Positions 32,443 to 42,700 of a DNA stretch of 64,000 nucleotides are shown here, one piece after another. This stretch comes from Asterias amurensis (Eukaryota > Echinodermata > Asteroidea > Forcipulatida > Asteriidae): the NCBI RefSeq assembly GCF_032118995.1, contig NC_092662.1, positions 15,637,701 to 15,701,700 of the forward strand, read 5' to 3'. The first letter of the stretch is position 1, and each line of letters begins with the position of its first letter. The notes under the pieces are model-generated. The model saw only the letters and a program-made list of their open reading frames with translations. It searched no databases and had not been told where the DNA came from. The translations under genes and the position numbers were made by a program.

Positions 32443-35259
32443 ATTGTTTCTGTAATTCCAGTAATAGAAACTTTGATTGGCTGTAATTTTCCCGCTTATT
32501 TCTGGATCCTTCCCTTAATCCCTTTCCCCTCTCTTTTTCTATAAATGGATGTGTTTGTTTGTACTTGTTTTATGCCTCTGAAGAAGGTCCGGTTTGGATC
32601 GAAAGTTTAGGCCATCTACCCTACTTATCTTATTATAATAATATTTTGATAAAATGATATTTTGTTACTTACCTAGTTTTTTCTTTTGTCCTTTGTCACT
32701 GATTTCGCCAAACTGTTCTTTTGTTTTTTCCACTATTAGGGAAAAATATTAAAAAAGGGAATCATTTTCTTAGAGAAATAAAAGCATATCGTGCTTTGTA
32801 TTAATGACAATGTGTAAGCACCAGGCCTGGAATAACACAGAGGCCATGGGCCTCTGTTGCCCCTCTCAGTGCCCCTTCCAACGTTTCCCATAGACTTCTA
32901 GATTTTTCAATGGAAGTGCCCCCTTTGCAAAATGAGAATGGCCTTGCCCTTTCATAGATGAAATTCTGGAACGATTGAAAGATCTGACTATTGTTTGTTT
33001 GTTTGTTTGTCCATTTGTTTGTTTGTTTGTTTGTTTCAGGGGGGGTGTCTGGATTTTTTGCTTACAAATTATTGTAGGACAAAAAACCACATCGCGTATT
33101 TTCTGCAATCATAAAGAACATAAACACACAATCTATGTAGGCCTACTCATGATTTCTTCCAAAGAAAGACCAAACTCACATTTCTTGCTCTGTTTTTCCA
33201 CCTCAGCCTTCAGTTTCTTGTACGTGTCTGTTCTGTAAACTAGTGCATAGGTTATTCCTAAAAGTACAAACAAATGTAAAGAAAACAATCACATTTAAAT
33301 CAAAGATTTTAAAACAATGAATGAAAAGGTGCTAAAACAACAATTACTAACAAATGGGCAAACACCCCTCTTCTTGACTCACTGTTTTTAGGAAAAGTTT
33401 CCGTATGGTGCCACCACTTTTTCATTCGATATGAAATAATATAGTATCTAATTTACCTCAATGAGATATCCCTTTTTGTAAAAATGAGTGAAAAAGTGGT
33501 GGCGCCATACGGAAAGTTATCCCTGTTTTTAATCTTCACAATAGTGTGACTGGGTTCTGTTGTGTGCATTACGAACTGGTCGTTACAGCGTATTTATGCC
33601 CAACCTCTGAAGCAATAAAAATGTGGTTTTAATCATAATGAAATAAATCGAGTGCCTTGCTTAAAACTTATGACACAAAAGTTTGTGTTATCCCACACTC
33701 TGCTGACATGCTAAAATTTAAAAAGGCAAGCCTGGTTCATTCTTCCTGTGAATGAATGCGTCACAAAATTTGGAACAAATAACTCACAGCACTCAGTTGG
33801 GAAAAGTTTCCGTATGGCGCCACCACTTTTTCATTCGATATGAAATAATATAGTTAGGTTTTTTTTATACAGTCATTTGACCAGTTCGGGATCATTGACC
33901 AGTTCGGGATCACTTCAACTTTGCAATAACCAAATAATTATATCATTTCTCATTATTACCAATTTTTGTTGATAAATGTGAAGATTAACATCCATTAAAC
34001 CAACAGACCCAAAATAAGGTGCCAAACATCATCAGCAAATAAATTATGGCCGTTTTCCTGAAGGTTGTCTGCGAAATTTGTCATTTTTGTTGTTGAAAAA
34101 TGTTGGTTGAAAAACACTGTTAAAACTTCTTACCTTTAGAATTGGAGTGCCGGGGCAAAAAATATTTATGTAAAATGATAAGAATGTGTAAAAAAACATT
34201 CCTGTAAATACTGTGCAGTCATCTTGCTTTTTTGAGGAGACAAAGTTATCAAAATCTTCTTTGGGGGGGCAACTTACCCTTGACCAGTTCAGGATCACTT
34301 AACATCTCATTGCGTCAAATGGTGCCGCACTAACTTACTAAGTCTGGTAAAATCATACTACTGCAATAGAAAGTTTATTTAGTTGATTTTGAGAAACATT
34401 ACTTCAACAAATTCTTGTAGATTTTTTATTTTGTGAGAAAATTAAGCATGGAGGGGTCAATAATGCTTTTTAGGTTCGCTTCACTTTTTCATTTGCCTTT
34501 GCTGTTGTTTTGTGGTTTTGTCGCTGGGTTTTTGCGCTGCTATTGAAGACACTTGCATGACATTCACTAAAGAAAGGAAGTCCAAGTCCATGCCAACACA
34601 CCTCTGATGTGTCGTGTCCTTGAGAGACAGTTTTATGAATGGGAGTATGGGTTTACAATAAAGGGCACTCTACTGATTCAGAATAGATTCAACTGATCCT
34701 GAACTGGTCAAACAGGTGACGATACTTTTCTCAAAGCCTCTTCAAAAGAACTAATCTTTTTTTGTCAGTGAATACTTGGTGAGATTTATGACATGTTTAG
34801 GTAAACTGATAAACTTTTTTGTTTAAGATATCAAAGAGATTGCAACAAAAAACCATGTGAATTCAAGAAGTGATCCAGAACTGGTCAAACGACTGTAGTA
34901 TCTATTCTAATTTACCTCAACGACTGGGAACGAGATATCCCTTTTTCTAAAAATGAGTGAAAAAGTGGTGGCGCCATACGGAAAGTTATCCCTCAGTTGA
35001 ATTTGAAATGTGCCTAACCCATCTCCTACAAAACATTCGCAGCGAAAACAGCCACCGTTTCCCCACACACACCATCCCAATGCTCACATCAACTACCAAT
35101 GTCCCCACAACCACGGCCAACAGGTCCCCGCATCATCAGTACACAATTCACGAATCCCATACAAAACTCGTCACATTCATGACGTAAATTCTACAAACCT
35201 TCAGATAGAAGAGCCGTACAAACAGATATAAAAACGATAAGTATTGTATCTGCGAACAT
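30425..35259 (-). CDS. TMCO1: TMCO1, ER calcium-load-activated channel / multipass translocon factor (complete)
   Basis: TMCO1 is an ER membrane protein of the Oxa1/Get1/EMC3 superfamily, described both as a calcium-load-activated Ca2+ channel and as part of the multipass translocon. Coding exons, 5' to 3': 35199-35259, 33180-33257, 32673-32732, 31915-32029, 31319-31463, 30425-30517; 552 nt, 183 aa (human 188). The start MFADTILIVFISVCTALL is TM1 and corresponds to human MFADTLLIVF, with no in-frame ATG upstream before a stop. A coiled coil follows (~30-80, KKLKAEVEKQ, ERQEEKLKN). A second TM contains VVIAFTFTSLMGMF; the stretch GISHRNLLG and the third TM DCSFIFLYILCTMSIRQ are nearly identical to human. 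The tail IQKLLGFAPSRAAAKQ is also conserved. All splice sites are GT-AG with consistent phases. Its 3' end faces VAMP4 and its 5' end faces RXR. Confidence 0.96.
30634..30876. repeat. 80-bp tandem repeat, three units, TMCO1 intron 5
   Basis: Units start at 30634, 30714 and 30794 (GCTCCTAGTGGA...AGGAGTAGGTG). Units 1 and 2 are nearly identical; unit 3 is more diverged. A single copy of the unit lies in the SINE tail at ~26980-27095. Confidence 0.9.
31060..31282. repeat. G-rich degenerate minisatellite, TMCO1 intron 5
   Basis: Irregular reiterations of GGGGGCAGG / AGGCAGGGAGTCCAGGGG. The complementary frame gives a Pro/Leu-rich artefact frame, not a gene. Confidence 0.85.
31641..31766. repeat. 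Near-perfect hairpin, TMCO1 intron 4
   Basis: Left arm (31641-31697) with GAAACACAGCTAATACTCACG pairs with right arm (31708-31764) CGTGAGTATTTGGCTGTGTTTC. Arms are ~57 bp with a ~10 bp loop. A small foldback element is likely. Confidence 0.8.
32109..32205 (+). mobile_element. tRNA-Leu-derived SINE head, TMCO1 intron 3
   Basis: ATGGCCGAGCGGTTAAGAGC (A-box region), ACTCAAGCTCTGG and a perfect B-box GGTTCGAGTCC. The acceptor stem does not close well, so it is a SINE head rather than a working tRNA gene. Confidence 0.65.
32369..32440. repeat. (AAT)n microsatellite, TMCO1 intron 3
   Basis: About 24 AAT units in an almost perfect array, directly following a SINE head region. Confidence 0.95.
32991..33038. 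repeat. (GTTT)n microsatellite, TMCO1 intron 2
   Basis: GTTTGTTTGTTT array with one CCATTT interruption, about 48 bp. Confidence 0.95.
33391..33522. mobile_element. IR-5 short inverted-repeat element (GGCGCC-type ends), TMCO1 intron 1
   Basis: About 130 bp bounded by AAGTTTCCGTATGGTGCCACCACTTTTTCA and its complement (GTGGTGGCGCCATACGGAAAGTT). Other copies are at ~21850-21969, 33800-34992 (interrupted) and 40458-40588. No coding capacity; a MITE. Confidence 0.75.
33800..34992. mobile_element. IR-5 element split by a 1026 bp insertion
   Basis: The left half (33800 to ~33855, AAGTTTCCGTATGGCGCC...) and right half (~34898-34992, ...GTGGTGGCGCCATACGGAAAGTT) are the two ends of one IR-5 copy. The DNA between is a separate element (33870-34895). 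Located in TMCO1 intron 1. Confidence 0.7.
33870..34895. mobile_element. Non-autonomous Tc1/mariner-like element nested in IR-5
   Basis: Terminal inverted repeats CAGTCATTTGACCAGTTCGG and (complement of the right end) CAGTCGTTTGACCAGTTCTG match at 18 of the first 20 bases. TA dinucleotides flank both ends (33868-33869, 34896-34897), and CAGT starts are typical of Tc1/mariner. The motif TGACCAGTTCGGGATCA recurs inside (33896, ~34278, reversed near 34690), like repeated transposase-binding sites. No transposase with a DD[E/D] core is visible; the 84-aa minus-strand frame (34044-34298) matches nothing I know. Confidence 0.6.
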
Positions 35260-36446
35260 CTTGGCAGTGATTGGTGTAAAATTACTCAAAACCAGCAAAA
35301 TATGACTTATTTTTGTCCCGGTATTCCTGTATGAACGCTTTCGCAGTTTTCAGTGCAGTGGGCATTTAGTTCATCAATTGGGCGTGTTCAGTCCAAAATG
35401 CTATGAGCCTGATTGCGAATCCAAGAAGTCGTCTTCTGACAGAACACATGCAGTATGGGATGCCCGACTCTTTAATGTTGTCCATCCAAACAAATAATGT
35501 GAACATTAATTTTTTTATTAATTAAATCACAACTTCATATGAGTTTTCAACTGGATTCAAATGTTTTCCTCCATCATTATTCCAACCATAGTCATATATT
35601 GAGCATTTGACTAGCTCAATCAATGTATGGCTAACTTATCTTGTTATTGCTATTGCAATTATTATTGTAACCCCCACCACCCCTTTAATCCTGAATCTAT
35701 TTGGAGTGTTCCTTGTACTGGATGGTTTCTGATTTATCAATATTGATTGGGCAAAACAGTGCGCAATCTTTCCCAACTGACAGGGGTGTGCGCCCTCTTG
35801 TGACAGAACATGAAATTATTTAGTGCCGGGAGTGGGGGTAGGAGGTGGGGGTGACTTGGATTCAAGTTCAAGATTCAAGTCCAAGATTGCGGTTTTGCAT
35901 CAGTCTCAAAACTCAAGATGGGTAATAGACGCTCTCAGCTCTCGCAAGCTAGGTTAATAATGGGGTTAATCCACAAGAGGCCGCCATTTCAGGTCATACT
36001 ACACACCTCTGCTACAAGAACAAGATCCGCGGACTTACAAGTCTATGGATAGGGGCCGGTAGTTTGATTGTGTTTTCTGGGGATTAATATACACTTGCAA
36101 TGACACTTCACGTCGGGACATCCCAATTGATTTCAAAAATAATAATTTTGCCTTTGCTTTCTATTGCCATGCTCTACGAAATTTAGTGTTTTGTTATAAT
36201 TAAAGTCAAACTGTAAGCCTCTACACGCAATTGTTGTAAAAACAGTAGAGTGGTGATTACGAGGCTGTTTTCTCTGATGTGAAAACGCCAAAGCGCAATG
36301 ACTTGTACACCCTAGTCGGAAATGTGTACCCTATCTGATTTCCTGGCTAAAAAAATACTTATATTGACGACCTACTTAGAATTTCCTTTCGGAAAAAACA
36401 CAACTACACATTTAACCCTTATAATAAAACGACAAAGAATACAATT

Positions 36447-36778
36447 TTAAATGCACTGGACACTTCGTAGTAATTCAAAATAATTGTTATAAAAAAAAAC
36501 TTAATTGGTAACGAGCCAAGGAGAGCTGTTGAAAGTATAAAACACTAAGAAACGGCTCCCTTTATATAGTAACGTAGTTTTTGAGAAAGAAGTTAATTCT
36601 CAAATTCAGGGCATCTGAAAGCACACAAAGTTGTTCTGTCTTCCCAAAGCTATTTTCTCTGGAAACTTCGACCAATTGAGTCCAAGTTTTCAAAAGCTTG
36701 TTATTTTGAAGCATGCAAAACTTTTTTGAGAAGACTGGTATTTTGACAATTACCAAACGTGTCCACCAGTGCCTTTAA
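36447..36778. mobile_element. TTAA-1 element between TMCO1 and RXR
   Basis: Diverged copy: TTAAATGCACTGGACACTTCG at the left and CGTGTCCACCAGTGCCTTTAA at the right, with the CGGCTCCC and GGCATCTGAAAGCACAC internal landmarks. Confidence 0.65.
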
Positions 36779-36960
36779 ACCATACTCAGTTATTTACTGA
36801 GCAAAGGACTTGTTTATGTCAAGTTAAAGATAATGTTCGTCCTGTCTATTTATTGGATTACTTGATGCGTTTGTCACAAAATAATTACTCAACTTTCTTA
36901 GATGAATGTGACAGTCGCTTGGGAACTTTTCACCTTGGTGTGTCACTATAGAGACTCTGT

Positions 36961-37130
36961 CCCCTTCCCCCTCCCCCTCCCCCTCCCCCTCCCCCTCCCC
37001 CTCCCCCTCCCCCTCCCCCTCCCCCTCCCCCTCCCCCTCCCCCTCCCCCTCCCCCTCCCCCTCCCCCTCCCCTCCCCCTCCCCCTCCCCCTCCCCCTCCC
37101 CCTCCCCCTCCCCCTCCCCCCTCCCCCGGT
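36961..37130. repeat. (CTCCCC)n simple repeat, G-quadruplex-prone
   Basis: About 170 bp of nearly perfect 6-bp units, with one short unit near 37070. The complementary strand is a run of G5 tracts separated by single A. It lies ~1.7 kb upstream of the TMCO1 start and ~2.6 kb upstream of RXR exon 1. Confidence 0.95.
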
Positions 37131-37373
37131 GATTCTGACCCACATACGGCGAGCGGTGAACAAACTTATTCTGATATAGCGCCCTCTTTTGAATCGTCCT
37201 CCTTCAGTTTTGGATACGGTACCAATTATTATATCCCATAATGGGGACAGAATCCCCTATCCGGATGACGGAACTCCACGAGACTACGGTTTTGACTTTC
37301 ACACGAAATTAAAATGGTTAATAAAAATTCTAGGTAACGGATGACTTGAAGTATTGAACAAAAATATTAACGT

Positions 37374-37740
37374 TCAAAGACGCTGGACACGTTTGGTTAT
37401 TATGTCACAGACAAGCTGTTGGTGATAAAACATGCATTATACAACTTAACAAATTAGTGAAAACTTTGGCTCAATATTGGTTGTCGAAGTTTCAAGAGGG
37501 GGAGAGAATAATGAAAGAAGAACACACTTTGTGTGCTTTCAGATGCATATAAAAGGCTTCAGCTGAAGTCTTTTATTATTTTGAAATTACCTCTTTCTCA
37601 AAAACTGCGTTACTTCATCGGAGAGGGCGCCAGTTCTCACAATGTTTTATACAATCACCAGCTCTCCATTGCTCGTTACCAAGTAAGTTTTTAGGCAAAC
37701 AATTTGAGTAACTATTTCCAAAAGTGTACAGTTCCTTTAA
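37374..37740. mobile_element. TTAA-1 element, diverged, opposite orientation to the 36447 copy
   Basis: Shows GACGCTGGACACGTTTGG at its left, the GTGTGCTTTCAGATGC and CCAGCTCTCCATTGCTCGTTACC landmarks, and GTGTACAGTTCCTTTAA at its right. It lies just after the (CTCCCC)n tract. Confidence 0.6.
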
Positions 37741-39731
37741 AGCTGACTTGGGTAGAGTTTCTTTCCCAACGCTCACCGAACCAGGAGGGTTCCGCTGTGC
37801 CCTAGTTCTAAATAACCACGCTCTAATAAACTTAAAGGTAAACTAATACTGCGTATAGTACATCGTCCTTAATCTATCACTACGTTGTCTTAGAGAATTT
37901 TCATAAAACTCACAAACGAAGAGATCATTTCATTTTAATTTTTTAAATTTTAGATATTCAATTCATTCCTAAATTAATCTAATAAAATACACAATACATT
38001 TCCTGATAATTAACTTGAGGTTGTTTTTGAAAGCTTGGCATGCATTCTGGTAAGTAGAAATCCGGTAGAAATCCGGTAAGTAGAAATCCAAGTTTACCCA
38101 AATTAAGTTCAATGCGAACAGGGCTTTAGTTTTTATGCAGTAACATCTCTTAGGTTGTCCAACTATTATTATGGATATAGTCTTCCCTGACTTTTGGCGA
38201 TATCTCAAAAACGCCACCTTAGAAAAGAAATGTTCACACTATTTTGATTGTGTATTATTTATAAAGGATGCAAGCAATCAAACAGTTCCAAAACCCGTTA
38301 CTGTTATACTACTTATAAGATTCTTTATAAAAGAAGCTCTTGCTCGCTTACAAATAACGGGCGGGGACTGAATGGTGCTGTCAGTCAGCCGATGCCTTGT
38401 GTGCTCTGTGATACTCTATTGTGGGAGGGATTGGACAATGGACGGGGTGGATTGACCCCAAATAAAAGCAACAATTGTTATTAGACTTCAATCCCATGAT
38501 GTAGTCGTTACTCACTATACGCAAGAGGTTTCCATTGAAGTACAAGGACCCCAAACACCAGTTCCGGTACACCTTTAACAAAGATGTGATATCATATAAA
38601 GTAATTATTGGACCTTTATTAATCTTCAGTTTTTTTTCTTTCTTGGTATTTCTAGGGCTGTTGTAGCAAAGCTATAATTAGTATAGCCCAGAATATTATG
38701 CACCGTCTTTTGTTTTCTTGACCTTGTCGAGATATTCGGGCCACAGTATCAACACAACAGGGCCCATTTTTATATACAAAATTTGCGATTTTTAAAAAGA
38801 AAAACACTGCTTGAAAAATTTAATTGCTAAGCACAAGTTTGATGGGCACCAGTCAACAAACAAGCTAAGTAATTTTGGCAGGTAATCTGTCCTTTTTGCT
38901 TAGAAGTTGTGCTGACAGGCTTTTTGAAATTGGGCCCTGGTTTCCTGCCTAATAAAATTAATGGCAGATTTTAAAAGCCTTTTTCTTGGGCTCAATATTG
39001 ATGGGTTGTTGATACATTATTTATTTGAAGTGTTTATTATTATGAAACGGGTCGAATTATTTTTTTACATTTTATGCTACAAAACATATTTCTCATCACA
39101 GCGTGCATTACATGAAGCTTTAATTGCCTCAAGGCCATAGCATCAATGTTTGACGGTATGCCAACAGAAACATAATAATATAATTTCCTTTTTAATAAAC
39201 ACCATGACACCATTGATGCAAAATGCAGGGAGGGTACAAAAATAAGTAGGCCTATGGATTTTTAATTTTTAATTTTTAATAATAGCCCAATTATAACTCA
39301 TAACGTCATCTCTACGAAAACAAATTCTTTCAAACTTCAATAATAGTCATTATGTATATCAAATTGCCAAAAAGACGTGTCACCTTTAGAAAAGATTAGG
39401 TCTAAAGAAAATCATTCTATTATAATCGCCTAGCAATTTTGAACACACTGCGCTGCACAAAATACTCTACTCTATGCTGTGTTCATTTTTTTGCAATGCC
39501 TTTTATTACGGAACCAGACTTGACCTATTTTTAGACCAACATAACAAATAAGCTTATCGAGTCCGTGGCCAGACGTGTTAGACTGGCGCGGTTGACGCGA
39601 CCTGGGACGAGAATGTGAAATTTGCTGTGGAGAATTTGTCAGTGTATTTGCTCTATTTTCCGGCAGGCTGACGCAGCATCGATTGGAATTACATAGTAGA
39701 CTACGGGAGAGGTCCAGGAAAAGCATCCAAA

Positions 39732-39753
39732 ATGGACAACATGTCCAATATTG
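39732..39753 (+). CDS. RXR: RXR coding exon 1 (MDNMSNI)
   Basis: A short coding start, ATG GAC AAC ATG TCC AAT ATT G, followed by a strong donor GTGAGTAG. Joined to the acceptor at 60381 it gives [15 protein letters not shown] without a frame change. It sits at the 3' edge of a relatively CpG-rich stretch (~39560-39950) that looks like a promoter/5' UTR. The exon is very short, so it rests on its splice site, phase and context rather than on strong similarity. Confidence 0.7.
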
Positions 39754-42700
39754 GTGAGTAGAAGTGTTTTATTGTTGATGAAATGTGGTGAAGTTGGATG
39801 GAAATTCTACGTTACGGTTTTATGCCTATTCGTGTGTGCTATGCAGGCGTGTGAGAGAGCATTGCATCGGCGATTGCATGACGGCGGGGTCATGTGAGGT
39901 AACGCAATTAGCATTGCCGATTCCACACGTACGTTTCTCACTCCATTTCTACAAACTTGTGCCGTAGAAAATCTCGGTAATTTCGACTTTGGGCTGGTTT
40001 CATACCCATTCAGAATGATATTCTGGTAGTAGATGAAACTAACAATCTAATGTTTGAGGTATTGTGGAGAAAATGACGTGCCAAATGGTGACTTTCGACT
40101 GACGAAAATGTGTCCTTAATTGAACCTTAATTTGACCCCTAAAAATTACCACATTAATACTGTGTATAGTGTACACACATCCGAGTTGGGCTCAATGAAT
40201 CACAGTACATTGACATTGGGGTGCAAGTTTTGTGTGTCTGTGAACAGAACTGAACTCGTTATTAATAAGTTTGTTAGCATGACATTTTGAATGTGTTGTT
40301 TTAAAAATTAGCCTAATGATGGGATTGAATTTGAAATGTCAGTTGCAGACTTTTTTTACATTAAAAAGTCCAGGCTGCTGGTCTTGTTCTGTTGCGCATG
40401 AAAATGAAATTGAATAGAATAATTAATGCTTTTAAAAAATGTATTGATCGGTGTAGTGGATAACTTTCCGTATGGCGCCACCACTTTTTCACTAATTTTT
40501 ACAAAAAGGGACATCTCATTGACGTAAATTAGATACTATATAAATTATTTCATATCGAATGAAAATGTGGTGGCGCCATACGGAAACATTTTATAGGAGT
40601 AGGAAGTTTTTAGCAGTCCATGGTGCAAGTTAAGAAATGGCAATTTCACCAGTTATTGGAGTTGATAAGAACTCCGAACTCTCGGCCAGGCTAGTGAGTG
40701 TTGATCTAATAGGTGAACCCTACCTGACAACCTAAACCAAATTCAATCATTATTTGTTCAAACTAAACTGTGCAAAAAGGTTTTTCAAAGTAATAAATAT
40801 GTTTTACTGATGATATACATGTAGTCAACAGTTTTCCCCCGCATGTTACTCGTAGGAAAGTGAGGATGAATTAGACGTTAAAAAATTTAAATAGTTTACA
40901 GTGGCTGGGAACATCTGCAATTCTGATCATTCGCAGTGAGTTGATATGTCATGCTGGATTAACGAAAGTCTGAAGCGATGTCTTATTCTTGGTATGAATA
41001 AAGCTAGGGAAACCGGTTTACATCGGCTAAAGTGCTATTTCATATGCACGATCTGTGGCTGGTACTCCCTTTTATCTTGCTTATTTTTGAAAATTTTAAA
41101 GGAACGTTACAGAATTGGTAAGAAACAAAAATCCTGAAGATCACAGATTAACATAAAACTTACACGGTCTAATGATGACAATAGTAGAAAACTTCCCTGG
41201 AAATATTTCTGTCTGAAATGTCATATTTGTTGAGAAATAAATAATCTTATTTTGTGTTTGGAGTTTATCGCTCTGTGAGCGTTCCAATCATTTTTCCTTT
41301 TGCATCGATGTCATGCAAAAATGTGAATCTGTTTTCACTATTTTCTAGGGACCCAGATGGTCGATCGATCTCAAACTTCTACAGGTTTGTCAGCTTATAT
41401 ATCTGGTGTATTGTATAAAGTGCTTACACTGCCAGCAATTGTTTTGTCAGCAAAACCAATTCTGTAATGTTCATTTAAGCAATGTTTTCTTTAAAAGCAG
41501 CTACATGTAGCTGTATGAAATTGGGCCAAGCTTAATAGAGCTGCTTCATCACAAAAAGTAGCTCAGCTAAACATAATTATGCTTACCAGAATAGGGTTAC
41601 CATCCAAAATACCCAGACACATACAAATTGTGACGTAGTATTAAACCTGCTCATTGCTGCAAAGTATAGTTTTGTTTATAGCAATATTGTCTGCTTAATA
41701 AGCATAACATTGAACCCTAAGGTAAGGATGTCCAATCATGGTTCCACCAGGCCTGTACAGAAAGGGAAAGGGCACCAAGGCATTTTCTCCTCATGGTAAA
41801 GGGCACTCTATGAGGAAAATGTAAATTTCTACTGAAAGTGAAAGCATTTCAAGGGCACCAAGGCAATGACCAAGTGGCATGGAGGCAATCACCTTCGTTG
41901 CATCCCTAAGGTATCATCAGGCCTGTGGTACCATCACAGTGATACTATGTTTAAGTCTGCCAGTAAACACAAAATTAGTCTACAGTCATAACAATACTGT
42001 GATGGTAAGCATATTTTGACAAGCATTTAACCTCTAGTACTTGACATGCGTGAAGGACACCTACTCTGACTGACTAGCTGACCTGTGTAATAAATGACCA
42101 ATCACCTTGCATTCCATGCTGTAACTCTTTCTTGTCTGTAGTTTTCCCCTGACCTGGTCAAACATGGCCGTTAAAATCAAGACATATGGCTGGTTGACTT
42201 TTTATTACTTCAGAAAAATATTTACGTACATAGAGGATGTCAACAGTATTTTATTTTCATGCTGGTACAATTCAAACTCGACCACCCCCAACCTACTTGC
42301 TTTATCCTGTCACAAACATTTACTAAATGTATTTTGAATTTGTAATTTTTGACTGTCCCCTGAAAGCTTTTAAGTGTGTTTACATACAATGTGTCCCACC
42401 CCATTCCATTACAAAAATAAATACATAAGTAACAAGAATACAAAATAAATTCTGTATAATTGACATTCGCTCGTTAGTTAGTTTAAACAGTTGAGAATTG
42501 TAAACTTGTGCATGAATGAACATTATTACGTGTGTCGTGGCCGAGTGGATAAGAGCATGGTATTTGTATTTCTGATCAGCAGAGTTTGGGTTTGAGTGAG
42601 TCGTGACACTTGTGTTCTTGATTAACTGCATATTGGGCCACAGCATCTTGTAAACCATTGCAAGATCTTATACTTCATAACAAGTGTATCTCCACAAACA

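Larger units (their letters stand above)
35260..39731. promoter_or_regulatory. Divergent TMCO1/RXR intergenic region
   Basis: 4.5 kb between two start codons on opposite strands. It holds two TTAA-1 elements, the (CTCCCC)n tract and an IR-6 element (38757-38941). The RXR-proximal part (~39560-39731) is CpG-richer than average and likely holds the RXR promoter and 5' UTR. No TATA box is clear. Confidence 0.5.

Noticed and set aside
34044..34298. 84-codon minus-strand frame as a transposase
   Set aside because: It lies in the Tc1/mariner-like element but has no DDE/D spacing or helix-turn-helix that I can see, and it is too short.
36902..37163. Pro/Leu and Gly/Arg repeat frames in both directions
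   Set aside because: Artefacts of the (CTCCCC)n simple repeat, which is open in several frames.
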